DNA of 64,000 bases from JAZGGS01 sp963714405 (GTDB taxonomy: Bacteria > Bacteroidota > Ignavibacteria > Ignavibacteriales > Ignavibacteriaceae), in NCBI GenBank assembly GCA_963714405.1, contig CAVQOH010000001.1:620001-684000 (forward strand), written 5' to 3'. The notes under the pieces are model-generated. The model saw nothing but the letters and a program-made list of their open reading frames with translations, ran no database searches and was not told the origin of the DNA. Positions 45,801-56,042 of the stretch are shown here, in pieces (the stretch's first letter is position 1; each line of letters opens with the position of its first letter). Both the position numbers and the translations under genes were made by a program.

Positions 45801-48200
45801 TAGCTGACTGGGATAACCACCTACTGGTGCCGGCTGGATATAGTTAGGGATTAAAAAATCATTAACTTGTTTTGCAATTCTTTTTTGGCTATCCCCAAAT
45901 CCGCCAGAAAGTAAAAAATAAGTTTTATTCCAGGCATTATAGGAATCTGATAAATAATTTGAATGCTTATTTAGATAATGAGCCAACTCTTCATTCGAAT
46001 TTACTGCGAGTCTGCCGACAAACATCTGCGGTATAGTAGCGATTGAATCCCAGATAACATACCAGTTATCAGATACCGGATGACCGAATGATGGTACATA
46101 ATTTGGTACATACTCCTGCATCTGCTTGTAGTTGTGATAATCATAGTTTGCCTCGCCAACCAAAAATATATAAGAAGGTTTTGGATTAGTCCACAGCTGA
46201 TTAGCTTGATATAAAAATTCTCTAATTGGTTCAGGTGAAAAGAAACCGTAATTGAATTGATCATAAATATCTAGAATATTTATGTTTTTTGCTGTTACCT
46301 CATAGTTGTTTTCGATAAAATTTATATAATTGCTAACTGCAGAGTTAAAAAGAGGATGTGAAATTATAATATAATCAGCTTGAATGCTGGGACTCACAAG
46401 ATTCTCAAATTGCTTTTTGTAATAAATCTTTGGAGCAAGTATTCTGTTTTCGGTTGTGATGAAAAACTCCTCACCACTAACTAAAGTATCGGCAAAAAAT
46501 AAAGTGCTTCCAATCCGATTAAAACTGTTTACTCTGCGACTATGATCTGAAATTTTATATAGAATATGATTAGATGACTGAGCGTTTGTTATTTTTACAA
46601 CTGTGAATGAATTCAGGTTTGACTGATTAAATATAAATTTTAATGAATCGTTAATCAGACTTAGATATCTTGGGTATTCAATTTCATACCAATCTGAATA
46701 AAGAATATTAACAGTGCTGTTTGGCACTGGGAAGGAGTGAGTTTTTAGTGTATTCGGACCATTCTGCAACAAATTTGATGAAAATTCCCCACTTAAAATT
46801 TTTTGCTCAAATTTATTTAAATAACTAGAATCATATATAGTGGGATCAGAATTTATTGATAATCCAACTAAGTGGGCATTTTGGACACCAACGACATCAC
46901 TAGCAAAATCTTGCACCCTGAATAACATTTTTGATGTCTTATCAGGTACCAATTCATCAACGTCAAATTGCCAGGTCCGAGAACCAACATTGTGTCTCCC
47001 CCAAATCCAGCTCTCGTTATAAATCCATTCAGGATTCTGCCATTCGACAAGATTACTTGTAGAGTAGTCAAGAAAATTATTTGCTTCTCCATGAACAATA
47101 TTTGAATAGTAATCAATTGTATCTTCTACTCCAATTAAGGAGTAATTTGAGGTATCATAGCGTGACCCATCCTCGCCTCCCCAGGTAAGCCAGTAAATGG
47201 TAGTATCAGAATATCGATCAATATATTCGCTATAAGATTCAGTTATATCATTTACGACTCTGTGATCTCCTTCAGCGTAATTTCTAGTCCCATAAAACTC
47301 AATAAAATCAGTTTCGTCTAATCTACCATCTTCTTCCCCTAAAACATATAATGGCTGTTGATTACCCTTATAGTAAAGTTTGAATGTTGATGGATTTATA
47401 GTGCCAACATTTATTTCGAAATTTTCCAAATCTGTTTTAAAAATTCTGTAAACTCCATCTGTTGAAACTCCCAATTTCAAATAATCGGCTCCAAAATCTA
47501 TCCAATTTCCAGTCGTATCATCTGCCGTAAAATCTTTTCTGAATGATCGTAAATTGTTAGCGTATTGGTAATTCAGAATTATCTCATCAAGATTTGAGTC
47601 AAATGTACCAATAGGATCATAGTTTATTTCATATGGTTTAGGATCATAAAAATCCAATTCAATTTTAGCATTATTTATTTCCGTTATCTCCCTTTTCATC
47701 CAATTATACCGATGAGTATTAATTTTTAATATTACACAATAGTAATCCCGTAACCATGCATAACCTTCCAATTCGATTTCCTTCACCGGATAAAAATCCT
47801 TTCCAAAATAATCGGCATTAATTTTTGTTTCATTATAAATCAGACTTGAGTCCTTTCCTAGTTTGATTGTTGGATTACTTTTTGGTATAACAGATTTTAG
47901 TCTCTCAATTGTCCTGTCAACTATTTCAAAACGAATTTGACTTTCCGGAGGAATCGCAACTATAATCGTTTTTGACGGTAGAATAGGAGATCCGGGTTTG
48001 CTTTCATTAATTGAATTGAAATAATTTATTACTTTACCATTGTTGCCCTCCATTAAAAAAGGTTGCTTCTCAAATGAAAGGTTTAAAGTATATCCATTTG
48101 CCTTCTCAATTATCTGATTAGAGGATATTTGGGAATATGCATCAATGATAAACAAGATAGAGATGAAAGTAATTATTTTTATTGAATTATTTATTTTCAT
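42859..48200 (-). CDS. porU: Type IX secretion sortase PorU (long form), interrupted by a one-base frameshift
   Basis: About 1780 aa if corrected, from ATG 48200. Signal peptide first, then a beta-rich N-terminal half (DPKPYEINYDPIGTF; LKLGVSTDGVYRI), and a gingipain-type C25 peptidase domain from about residue 590 (YIIISHPLFNSAVSNYI; SYIFLVGEANYDYHNYKQM). The frame stops at 45720; the next frame continues with IVVSYVGHSGTKIWDN (catalytic His region) and LINDFGCSTGKF (catalytic Cys). Four C at 45725-45728 are GGGG on the minus strand where five would restore DAGGIVV; the length 3n+2 agrees. Then come CARDB-like modules, an ILEI/FAM3-like domain at about 44170-44540, and a FlgD/T9SS-type C-terminus (YNYPNPFKEATSF; GDRLANGVYLYKV). 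It cleaves sorting signals of T9SS cargo at the outer membrane. Confidence 0.88.
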
Positions 48201-48298
48201 ATGTGTTAAAAATAATTTTAGTTTTAAATCTCTCCAAAGAACGACCTTAATTTATCAGGTAAACAAGGAATTGCAAAGTCAGATTGGAATTTCTTTAA

Positions 48299-49032
48299 TC
48301 AATTTTTGGAGAACCGAAATTTGATCAATCTAAAAAGAAATAAGGGTATTCCTATTAAATATCTTTTCCAAAGTCTTTTCGGTTCAAAAGCCAATCTAAC
48401 CAGCCATTCCAATCCAATCTTTTGAATGAATTTTGGACCTCTTTTTTTGTGTCTGAAAAAACGTTTATCCCATTCCCAACCGCAATAATAACTTTGGTAT
48501 CTAAGTACTTTATTGAATTGATTATCCATTCTTCCTGTTTGGGAGATCCTATACCAACAATTAAAATATCAGGTTTAGATTTATTGATCATACCTAAAAG
48601 TTTGTCATTTTCATAGGCAAATCCATTGTTATAGCCGGCTATGACTATATCCGTGTGTACTGAAGATATTTTTTTAAGAGTTTCATCCTTATCGCCAAAG
48701 AAAAAAAAAGGCCATCGCTCTTTAATTGCAGCCTTTATAAGTATGTGATAAAAATCAGAACCTGTAAATCTTTTATTAAAACCTTTATTCCCATATAAGA
48801 ATTTAGATGCCAGAAAAACTCCAATCCCATCAGGATGGATTATATCAATTTTGCTAAATATATCAGAAGTTGAATTAACTACTTGAGTGATATTTATAAA
48901 ATTTACATTTGCATAGGTAATAGTTAATTGATTTCGTAGTTCGATGGCATCTTTAATCTTATCAATAAGAGTTATTTCATCGAATTTGGATACTTCGATA
49001 TCTAATATGTTAATGGTAGGATCATTTGCCAT
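48299..49032 (-). CDS. WecG/TagA/CpsF family glycosyltransferase (GT26), one-base frameshift
   Basis: About 244 aa if corrected, from ATG 49032, overlapping the previous gene by 11 nt. ITYANVNFINITQV, DIIHPDGIGVFLASKFLYG, FTGSDFYHILIKAA, PFFFFGDKDETLKKI, LIVGIGSPKQEEWI and KVIIAVGNGINVFSDTKK are typical. The frame then drifts, but the other frame gives RGPKFIQKIGLEWLVRLAFE then PKRLWKRYLIGIP, the conserved GT26 C-terminus. One A is missing from the A7 run (plus T7 at 48442-48448). GT26 enzymes add ManNAcA, ManNAc or GlcNAc-type sugars to lipid-linked intermediates at the inner membrane. It is the last gene of the polysaccharide cluster. Confidence 0.88.
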
Positions 49033-50097
49033 TAAAAATATCAGAATAAATTTTTTCCAATTTTGGTAATAATTGAGTGACCTGACAATTATTTAACACC
49101 TTCTCATTTAGATTTTTTGCTATATTATAAGCATAATTTTTATCCTCTAAAATTTTTACTATCGCATCAATTAATTCATCTACATTTTCTGATTTAAATA
49201 GTAAACCACTTATTCCATTTTCAATAAATTCAGCAATACCATCGACTTTAGATCCAATAAACGGTTTATTAAATAATCCTGCCTCAAGCATAACCATTGG
49301 GAAAGGATCGGTTCTTGATGGTAAAACAATCAGATCGGAAATTTTATAGTATTTAAAAATCTTTTCAGTAGGAGGTAAAATTTTAGCATTAATATTATTC
49401 CTATGAATATAATTTTCAATTTGATCTTTCTCTTCTCCCTCTCCAATCAATATCAGGATGACTTGCTTATAATTTAATTGAACTTTTAAAATAGCTTTTA
49501 GCAATAAATCAATCCCCTTTTCTTTTGAAAATCTCCAATAAAAGTTACAACAAAATCATTATCACTAAATCCTAAATCACCTCTATTAAAGCCTGGTTCT
49601 TTATTAGTAAGCACTTCATTTGGATGTATAAAATTATTTATAACTTTTATTCTTTCCTCATCAATACAAAATTCCTTGATTAAATGATTCTTAATAGCTA
49701 CGCTTACTGCAATTAGTAATTTTGATTTATAACTGAAAAGCTTTCGCTTATATACTTTACTTTGAACTGACATAACTGTTTTAACGTTAATAAATCTCGA
49801 AATTAAAAATGCAAGAAAATCGAAATACCTGTTGTGTGAGTGTATAATATCAATTTTATTTCGTTTGCAAAATGAAGTTAGAAAAAAAACTATTCTAATA
49901 GATTTAAATAAGATGAACCCGGAATTTTTGATTATTTGAGGATTTATTCCGAGTGCAATAAACCTAGAAATTCCGTTGCCCCTAAGAGCTATAACATGAT
50001 GATGAAAATCATCGGATGAATTTTTCGCAATCAGAAGAATAGATTTTGTTATACCACACGATAGGTTTAATTCCGTTTGTAAATGAAGTATTTTCAT
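49022..50097 (-). CDS. Family 4 glycosyltransferase, one-base frameshift
   Basis: About 358 aa if corrected, from ATG 50097. The N-terminal GT-B half reads KILHLQTELNLSCGITKSIL, KIDIIHSHNRYFDFLAFLIS, AVSVAIKNHLI, and VVTFIGDFQKKRG just before the break. The C-terminal half continues with IDLLLKAILKV, ILIGEGEEKDQIENYI, VLPSRTDPFPMVMLEAGLF and GLLFKSENVDELIDAI. The minus strand has GGGG (plus CCCC 49514-49517) where five G restore the frame; the length 3n+2 agrees. It probably adds one sugar to a lipid-linked glycan; donor unknown. Confidence 0.87.
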
Positions 50098-50117
50098 ACA
50101 GATTCAATCGTTTTTTC

Positions 50118-51155
50118 TCAGACTATCAGATTTTGATAGAGGTCATCTATGCTATTTATCATATTCGCAAAATTGAACATTTCAGAACGTTCTTTATGGA
50201 ATTTACTTAGAGCTGGTAGATCAAATTCAAGTGAATAATATTTAGAAACTTTCGAAATTACTTCATTTTCATTCTTCACATATAAAGGATAATCATCTCC
50301 AAGAATTTCTAAGACTCCTTTCAAAGGATATGCTATTACGCCTACATCAAACGCCATTGCTTCCAGAACTACTAAGGGCAAACCTTCTGGTGCTAATGAG
50401 ATAAATAATAATAAATCTATAGACTCATAAAAATTTTCAACATTGAATGAGTATGGAAGAAATCTTATATTTTTATTATTTATATGTGATTCTCCTATAG
50501 CAATAGTATTTAATGCGGGTTGAACCATATTTATTTGTTCACTAGCGGATAAGAATACCTGAAATCCCTTTTCCTTTGTAAACCTCCCAATATATCCAAT
50601 AGAGTTTTTTCTTGATTCCTTTTTTTGAAAGAAATATGGAACGCTATTTTTTATAAGTTTTAGATTTTTTATTGCTTTTACTTTTAATTTGGATTCATTA
50701 AACACATGCTCGGCAACGGCTATTTGATAAGTTATATTTGATAAGAATTTTAATAATAATAAATGAATAAAAGCAATATCCTGTTTCCTGTTATCTCCTA
50801 TTAAGTTTCCAGAGTGCAGGTGATGAATTACTTTTGCATTTTTACCAAAAATTACTGCTAATAATAAAATTCCCACCCCACCTTGATGATAATGAATTAC
50901 ATCATACCTGTTTTTTCTTAAAAAAAAAATCATTTTTATGTATTTTAACAGCAGATATCTATAACTTATTAATTTTGTATTTAGAAGATGAACAGTAGAA
51001 ATATTCATTCTATTTATTTCTTCAACTGCATTACCTTTATAACAAGATAGAATTTGATGATCATATTGAGGAAGGTTTTTAATTAATCTAATAGAATATG
51101 AAGTAACACCATCATATTGAGATTTTACAATAATATGTAAAATTTTTTTTTCCAT
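50118..51155 (-). CDS. Family 4 glycosyltransferase
   Basis: A 345 aa protein from ATG 51155. GT-B fold: KKILHIIVKSQYDGVTSYSI, YDVIHYHQGGVGILLLAVI, AKVIHHLHSGN, IGYIGRFTKEKGFQVFLSAS and the donor-site EGLPLVVLEAMAFDVGVIAY. It is a cytoplasmic or membrane-associated transferase in surface polysaccharide assembly. It lies 20 nt upstream of the next GT4 gene and 32 nt downstream of the GT2 gene. Sugar and linkage cannot be deduced. Confidence 0.9.
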   Translation of the reverse strand: MEKKILHIIVKSQYDGVTSYSIRLIKNLPQYDHQILSCYKGNAVEEINRMNISTVHLLNTKLISYRYLLLKYIKMIFFLRKNRYDVIHYHQGGVGILLLAVIFGKNAKVIHHLHSGNLIGDNRKQDIAFIHLLLLKFLSNITYQIAVAEHVFNESKLKVKAIKNLKLIKNSVPYFFQKKESRKNSIGYIGRFTKEKGFQVFLSASEQINMVQPALNTIAIGESHINNKNIRFLPYSFNVENFYESIDLLLFISLAPEGLPLVVLEAMAFDVGVIAYPLKGVLEILGDDYPLYVKNENEVISKVSKYYSLEFDLPALSKFHKERSEMFNFANMINSIDDLYQNLIV

Positions 51156-51187
51156 TTTATTATCTGTGAAGTACTAAGTCTCCTCTA

Positions 51188-52156
51188 TTATCTGATTCGA
51201 TGAAGATCAATTTTGGTAATTTTATTTAAGTAAAGACTTAATTTAGGCAGTAAACTACTTTGCCTAAGAATATCAATGAACTTTTGCCCTAATAAAGTAA
51301 CGCTATAGTAACGAAGAATTTTAAACATTTTATGTTTTGAATTCACAAAGGCTTTTATAAAATATTTGCGTGAGATAGATAAACTTCCCCGATAATACTC
51401 GATCAAACCCATTCTAAAATAATAACTAAATCTACTGCCTAACTGAGATGATTCCATGTTCAGTCTATTCAAATAATTAGTCCCCAATTTATATGAAATC
51501 AAATTCGATTCTTTAGTTTTTGATTCATCAGTTTTCATAAAGCGGATGCGATATTTTAAGAGTGCATCTTGTACATTATAAAATTTATATCCGTGATATA
51601 TTAGGTTCAAAAACAATTCATGGTCTTCTGCATATTTATATTCAATTTTATAGTACCCAACCCTTTCAAATATTTCTCTTTTTATAATCGCTGTTGGATT
51701 GCATACCGCACTTTGAACTGGCATCATAAATTCAATTTCATCATGAAATTCCGGATATTTCTTTTCACAAATTATTTTACCATATTCATTGATAAAAGTC
51801 ACATTAGATCCAATAACGTGAAACTCAGGATGTTTTTGGAGTGCATTTAGTTGAACTTCAAATCTGTTTTTCTCAGCAATATCATCAGCATCCATCAAAG
51901 CAATGGTATTAAATGATGCATTCTTTAAACCATAATTAAGAGCTGCTGATCTCCCAAAATGGTTCCTCTTAATATATCGTATCCTTGTATCATTAAATTG
52001 ATTCATAATTTCTTCAGTCTTATCAGTTGAGCCATCATCAATAATTAAGAATTCGAAGTCTTTATGAGTTTGGTTTAATATACTTCTAATTGCCTGCTCA
52101 ATATAGGGAGCACAGTTGTATGTAGTCATCAAAACCGAAATAAAATTGGAGTTCAT
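51188..52156 (-). CDS. Family 2 glycosyltransferase (SpsA/WcaA-like)
   Basis: About 322 aa; ATG 52156 is preferred over a TTG two codons upstream. VLMTTYNCAPYIEQAIRSIL, IIDDGSTDKTEEIM, GRSAALNYGLKNA, ALMDADDIAEKNRFEVQLNA (DxD-type) and YAEDHELFLNLIYHGYKF are the GT-A family 2 pattern. No TM helices and no QxxRW, so it is non-processive. It probably transfers one sugar in O-antigen or capsule assembly. A 258-nt stretch without a recognisable gene separates it from the broken GT4 gene upstream. Confidence 0.9.
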   Translation of the reverse strand: MNSNFISVLMTTYNCAPYIEQAIRSILNQTHKDFEFLIIDDGSTDKTEEIMNQFNDTRIRYIKRNHFGRSAALNYGLKNASFNTIALMDADDIAEKNRFEVQLNALQKHPEFHVIGSNVTFINEYGKIICEKKYPEFHDEIEFMMPVQSAVCNPTAIIKREIFERVGYYKIEYKYAEDHELFLNLIYHGYKFYNVQDALLKYRIRFMKTDESKTKESNLISYKLGTNYLNRLNMESSQLGSRFSYYFRMGLIEYYRGSLSISRKYFIKAFVNSKHKMFKILRYYSVTLLGQKFIDILRQSSLLPKLSLYLNKITKIDLHRIR

Positions 52157-52414
52157 ATACAATCATTCAATTGATTATTAATTTTAGCTTTAAGTATATC
52201 AAAATTGAACATTATAAAAACTAATTTTTTAAGTAATTCATTGAACTCAACTGGTTTGTCCGTCGAATCGACATCATTTGTAATAAATTTAACATTTGCG
52301 ATTGATTGGAATAAGATAATGTTAACTGCATCCGAGATAATCCGTACGGCACACGAACAAGTAGTACGAGAGATATTTCAGGTAAAACCTTTTTATCCAC
52401 AATAAATACTCCCG

Positions 52415-53653
52415 TTAGGTATTTTTCATTATTGAAAAATACAAATTCTCATATTCACGAATCATTTTTACTGTTGAATATTTTTCTGCAGTGAAAATGG
52501 CATTTTTACTTGTATTATTTTTAAGTGCAAATAGTATTTTCTCTTTAATGCATAAGGGGTTTAACTTATCAATAAGATGTCCATTAATACCATCTTCAAT
52601 TATTTCTAAATTTCCACCGTTAGAGCTTACTACCACTGTAATGCCACAGGCTAAGGCTTCAAGGTTCACGATATCAAAGACTACCCGCTCAGAGGGCATA
52701 ACCAAGAGATTGCATAATTTCATTATTTGAATTACATCACGGTTGGGGACTGATCCGAGAAAGAAAATAGAGTCATTTAGTTTTAACTCATTCTTAAGCC
52801 TTAATAAATTGCTAGTTTCTGGTCCTGTGCCAATATTAATTAAAACTATCTTTTGTTCACTCTGATTCTTTAGAGCGAATAATGCACGAATGAGAAGATC
52901 GATATTTTTCGGTTTAACGTGATGAGCTACGTTAAGTATGATTTTAGAACCTGGCGATATTAACAGGTTATATTTTTGAAATATACTTTTAGCTGCAATA
53001 ATATTAGTAATGTATTCCAAATCAATTCCATTATATATAACTTTGATCTTTTCGGGTGGGTAAGTTTCAATCCCCAAATCATCAAAGAATAATTTTGATG
53101 CAGACCTGCTTGGAAATACAATATAATCGCTATTAAAAATGAATTATACTCTCTCTCTTAATCTGGAAAATAATTTTTTCGCTAGCAAAGAATCTGGCCA
53201 TTCCTCCTTCAATTCAGAAGTAAATGATCCTTTAGAATGAATTGTAAGAATTTTTTTAGATGTCATATATTTCTGAATTTGAAATCCTATCAAGGTGTAA
53301 TGCGAATGAATAATATCTAAGCCCCAATAATTTTTCTATTTTTCTATAGAATCTATCCTTTTTACCATAATGATAGGTTAGATACGGCATATTTGTGGTG
53401 AGGTATTTGTAAAAATTGAATGATTTGCTAGTCGTCGTCCTAATATTCTTAGCCTGGGAAGAAATGTGGATTGATCCAGATCTATCTCTTGGACTGTTTT
53501 ATACACTTTATTTATATCATAAGAAAAATAAGATACTTCAAATTTAGAATGCGAAATGTTTTTTATTAAACTATGAATTATCTTATTTCCTCCTCCAGTA
53601 TCAGGGGTGGGATATCCTGAGCCAGAAGCATATAATAATTTATCCCTACCCAA
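52415..53653 (-). pseudogene. Family 4 glycosyltransferase, broken (two frameshifts and a nonsense codon)
   Basis: The whole span reads as one 412-codon GT4 gene across frames. TTG 53653 overlaps the glf stop. The N-terminal part LLYASGSGYPTPDTGGGNKI runs to RLANHSIFTN near 53400; a missing base then leads to TTNMPYLTYHYGKKDRFYRK. An extra base near 53312 leads to DIIHSHYTLIGFQIQKYMTS and SKGSFTSELKEEWPDSLLAK. An in-frame TAA at 53144-53146 interrupts before SDYIVFPSRSASKLFFDDLG. The intact C-terminal half is IKVIYNGID, LNVAHHVKPKNIDLLIRAL, IGTGPETSNLL, FLGSVPNRDV and VNLEALACGITVVVSSNGGN. Either a real pseudogene or poor local sequence; the full-length outline favours recent damage. Confidence 0.75.
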
Positions 53654-54742
53654 GTTCTTTTGACCTCAACAATGATTTACTAACAACCTGATCCATATTA
53701 TAATACTTATATTCTGCTAATCTGCCTAAAAATATGACTGATTTAAGTTTTGATGCTAACTTAGAATATTTTTTAGCAAGTCATTTATTTTCTTCAGTAG
53801 GAATAGGATAGTAAGGTTCTCCATCTTCCTGAAAGTATTCATATGAAAGAGTTGTTGTTTCTGCTTTTTGTCCTGTAAGATGTTTATACTCAGTAACACG
53901 GGAAAAATCAGATTTCTTTTTCAACAAAATTAATTACTGCAGAATCCTGAATTAAGATTTTGCTAAAAATTTTTATACTCAAACCTAATCGATCTGTAAG
54001 GCAATTTTCCAAATTCATAATCAAAAAAATAATCAATCGGTCCGGTGTAAATCATTTTATTAAATTTAATATCATTCAAGAATATTTTTGTAATCAGTAT
54101 TTAATACAACTTCAATATTTTTATGTGACTAACATTTTCTCAAACATTTTAGTGTAACCATCTTTTGGCATAAACTGGTATTTATCTGTAAAATATCTGC
54201 AATCATCATTTGTTCTAACAGGTATTCTTCCGCAAACAGAGGGAGCTAAATCCTTTGGTTCCAGGTTCCATTGTTTTTTAGTATAGTGTTTAAAAAATTT
54301 TTCAAACAGATCATATCCAACCTGGTTTACAATTATATCTTCTGAATTTTTAATCGGATAACGTTTTTCTCTTACCTTTTCATAAAATTCAGCGACTTCG
54401 TTTTCCGATTTTAAATCCAGGTTATAAAGTTTATTAATAGTTAACCTGTTAATAGGAATTGGATAAAGCTCTCCATTTAGCTTTGCCAATACTTTGTGTT
54501 CATACGGTAGCCACTCTGTAAACTGTGAAAGATAATCAAAAACTTTTTTGCTGTTAGTGTGAAATATATGCGGTCCATATTTATGAACTAAAATTCCATG
54601 CTCGTCATATTCATCATAAGCATTGCCGCCAATATGATTTCTCTTTTCAACAATTAAAACTTTTTTGTCTAATTGTGAAGCTAACCTTTCTGCCATAACG
54701 GAACCGGCAAAACCGGCTCCTACTATTAAGATAATCGTACAT
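53646..54742 (-). pseudogene. glf: UDP-galactopyranose mutase, broken (about five frameshifts and one nonsense codon)
   Basis: The span has the full Glf length (about 363 codons after removing five extra bases). ATG 54742 lies 4 nt after the flippase stop. MYDYL, then after one extra base IVGAGFAGSVMAERLASQL gives the FAD Rossmann motif. The long intact part 54121-54696 has KRNHIGGNAYDEYDEHGILV, YGPHIFHTNSKKVFDYL and HYTKKQWNLEPKDLAPSVCG then RIPVRTNDD. Further pieces in shifting frames are NIEVVLNTDYKNIL, KMIYTGPIDYFFDYEFGKLP, YRSIRFEYKNF, EYKHLTGQKAETTTLSYEYF, GEPYYPIPTEEN and FLGRLAEYKYYNMDQVV. A TGA lies at 53781-53783. It would convert UDP-Galp to UDP-Galf for surface glycans. With this many lesions it may be inactive. 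Confidence 0.85.
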
Positions 54743-54746
54743 TAAT

Positions 54747-56015
54747 TTATCCGGTTAGTAGTATCTTCTTATGTTTTAAAAATATGAACATTAATAAGGT
54801 TACTAAAAATTCAGTTATAATAACTGATACTGCAGTACCTATTGCAAAATACTCAGGTATTAATGTTAACAAAAGAATAATATGTATAAAAGCAGCAGCA
54901 CTGATAATTTTGTTAAACACTTTATCATATCCTAAAGGCAGCATAATTTGAATTCCGAATACATTACTTAATGCTACCAAAAATGGAACGAAAGAAATTA
55001 TTCTTAAAATGTCAGCAGATTGAAGATACTGTTCACCGAGCATTAAACCAGTTATATCTGATGCGAAAAGGAAAAGAGTGATTGTAAGAATTAGTCCTAT
55101 TCCGCCTGCAAAGAAAATAAGTTTTTTATTAAAATTAATAAATTTTTGAAACGATTCCCTAAGAAGATTATTCACAAAGGGGAAAACAGATTGTGATATG
55201 GTATTAAGTATTCCATGAAACGCTATTCTTATTTTATCCGCTGCAGCGTAATAACCAACAAATGTATTGTTAGTCAGAAGTCCAAGTATAAAAGTATTGG
55301 AAGTTGTGTATAAGTTTATTGAAATAGATGATAAGAAAAGATACCATCCATCACGTAATTGATCTTTAATAATTTTTAGAGGAGGAAATATTAATTTAAC
55401 TTTTAATATTGTTAGTGCAGTAATAATTCCTGCTACCCCAATAAGTACCTGTGTAATTGAATTTAAAAACGCCAGCTTAATGTAATCATCTTCACTCCTT
55501 ATAAGTAAAAAAATCAGAGCCGTGGTAAAAATTCTAACAATAACATTAATAATTGTAATGTACTTCATTTTTTCCAATCCCTGGAAAAGCCACAGCGGGA
55601 AAAGAACGCTGCCTATTAACATTCCTGAGCTTGCAAAGTATACCAAATAATCAGCCCTGAATTTTTCAACCGAAAGTACAATTGCAGCCAGCAGTAAAAT
55701 AGCAACAATAAACAATGCGGTTTTGATTATAAGGATGGATGAAAAAATCTGGGAAAGTTTTTCTTTGTCCTTCCTATGAACGGATACCGCTCTTGTGCCG
55801 GAAAGATTAAAACCGTAATCGCAAAGAATTAAAAAATATATATTAAGTGCTGCAGCGAATTGCACCAGTCCGTATTTTTCAGGTCCTAGCACCCTTACAA
55901 CATAAGGAAGAACGATTAAAGGGAAGAGATAATTTGCTGCCTGTAATACAGAAAGAGATGCAAAATTATCAATAATTTTTTTATAAGGTTGCAGTTTCTC
56001 CTGTAAATTGAACAC
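54747..56015 (-). CDS. Oligosaccharide flippase (Wzx/RfbX family)
   Basis: A 422 aa protein from GTG 56015; no ATG is close. It has about 12 TM helices. The N-terminal IIDNFASLSVLQAANYLFPL then IVLPYVVRVLGPEKYGLVQF is the classic Wzx start, with DYGFNLSGTRAVSVHRKDKE and LFPLWLFQGLEKMKY following. It flips undecaprenyl-linked oligosaccharide repeat units across the inner membrane and is the first gene of the polysaccharide cluster that continues with glf and the glycosyltransferases. A polymerase (Wzy) is not visible in the window. Confidence 0.92.
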   Translation of the reverse strand: MFNLQEKLQPYKKIIDNFASLSVLQAANYLFPLIVLPYVVRVLGPEKYGLVQFAAALNIYFLILCDYGFNLSGTRAVSVHRKDKEKLSQIFSSILIIKTALFIVAILLLAAIVLSVEKFRADYLVYFASSGMLIGSVLFPLWLFQGLEKMKYITIINVIVRIFTTALIFLLIRSEDDYIKLAFLNSITQVLIGVAGIITALTILKVKLIFPPLKIIKDQLRDGWYLFLSSISINLYTTSNTFILGLLTNNTFVGYYAAADKIRIAFHGILNTISQSVFPFVNNLLRESFQKFINFNKKLIFFAGGIGLILTITLFLFASDITGLMLGEQYLQSADILRIISFVPFLVALSNVFGIQIMLPLGYDKVFNKIISAAAFIHIILLLTLIPEYFAIGTAVSVIITEFLVTLLMFIFLKHKKILLTG

Positions 56016-56042
56016 TATTATAATTTGTTTACGTAAGAGTTT

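Noticed and set aside
52205..52405. A plus-strand open frame of 66 codons between two glycosyltransferase genes
   Set aside because: No Shine-Dalgarno, no family pattern, opposite strand to the cluster, and composition typical of random AT-rich DNA.
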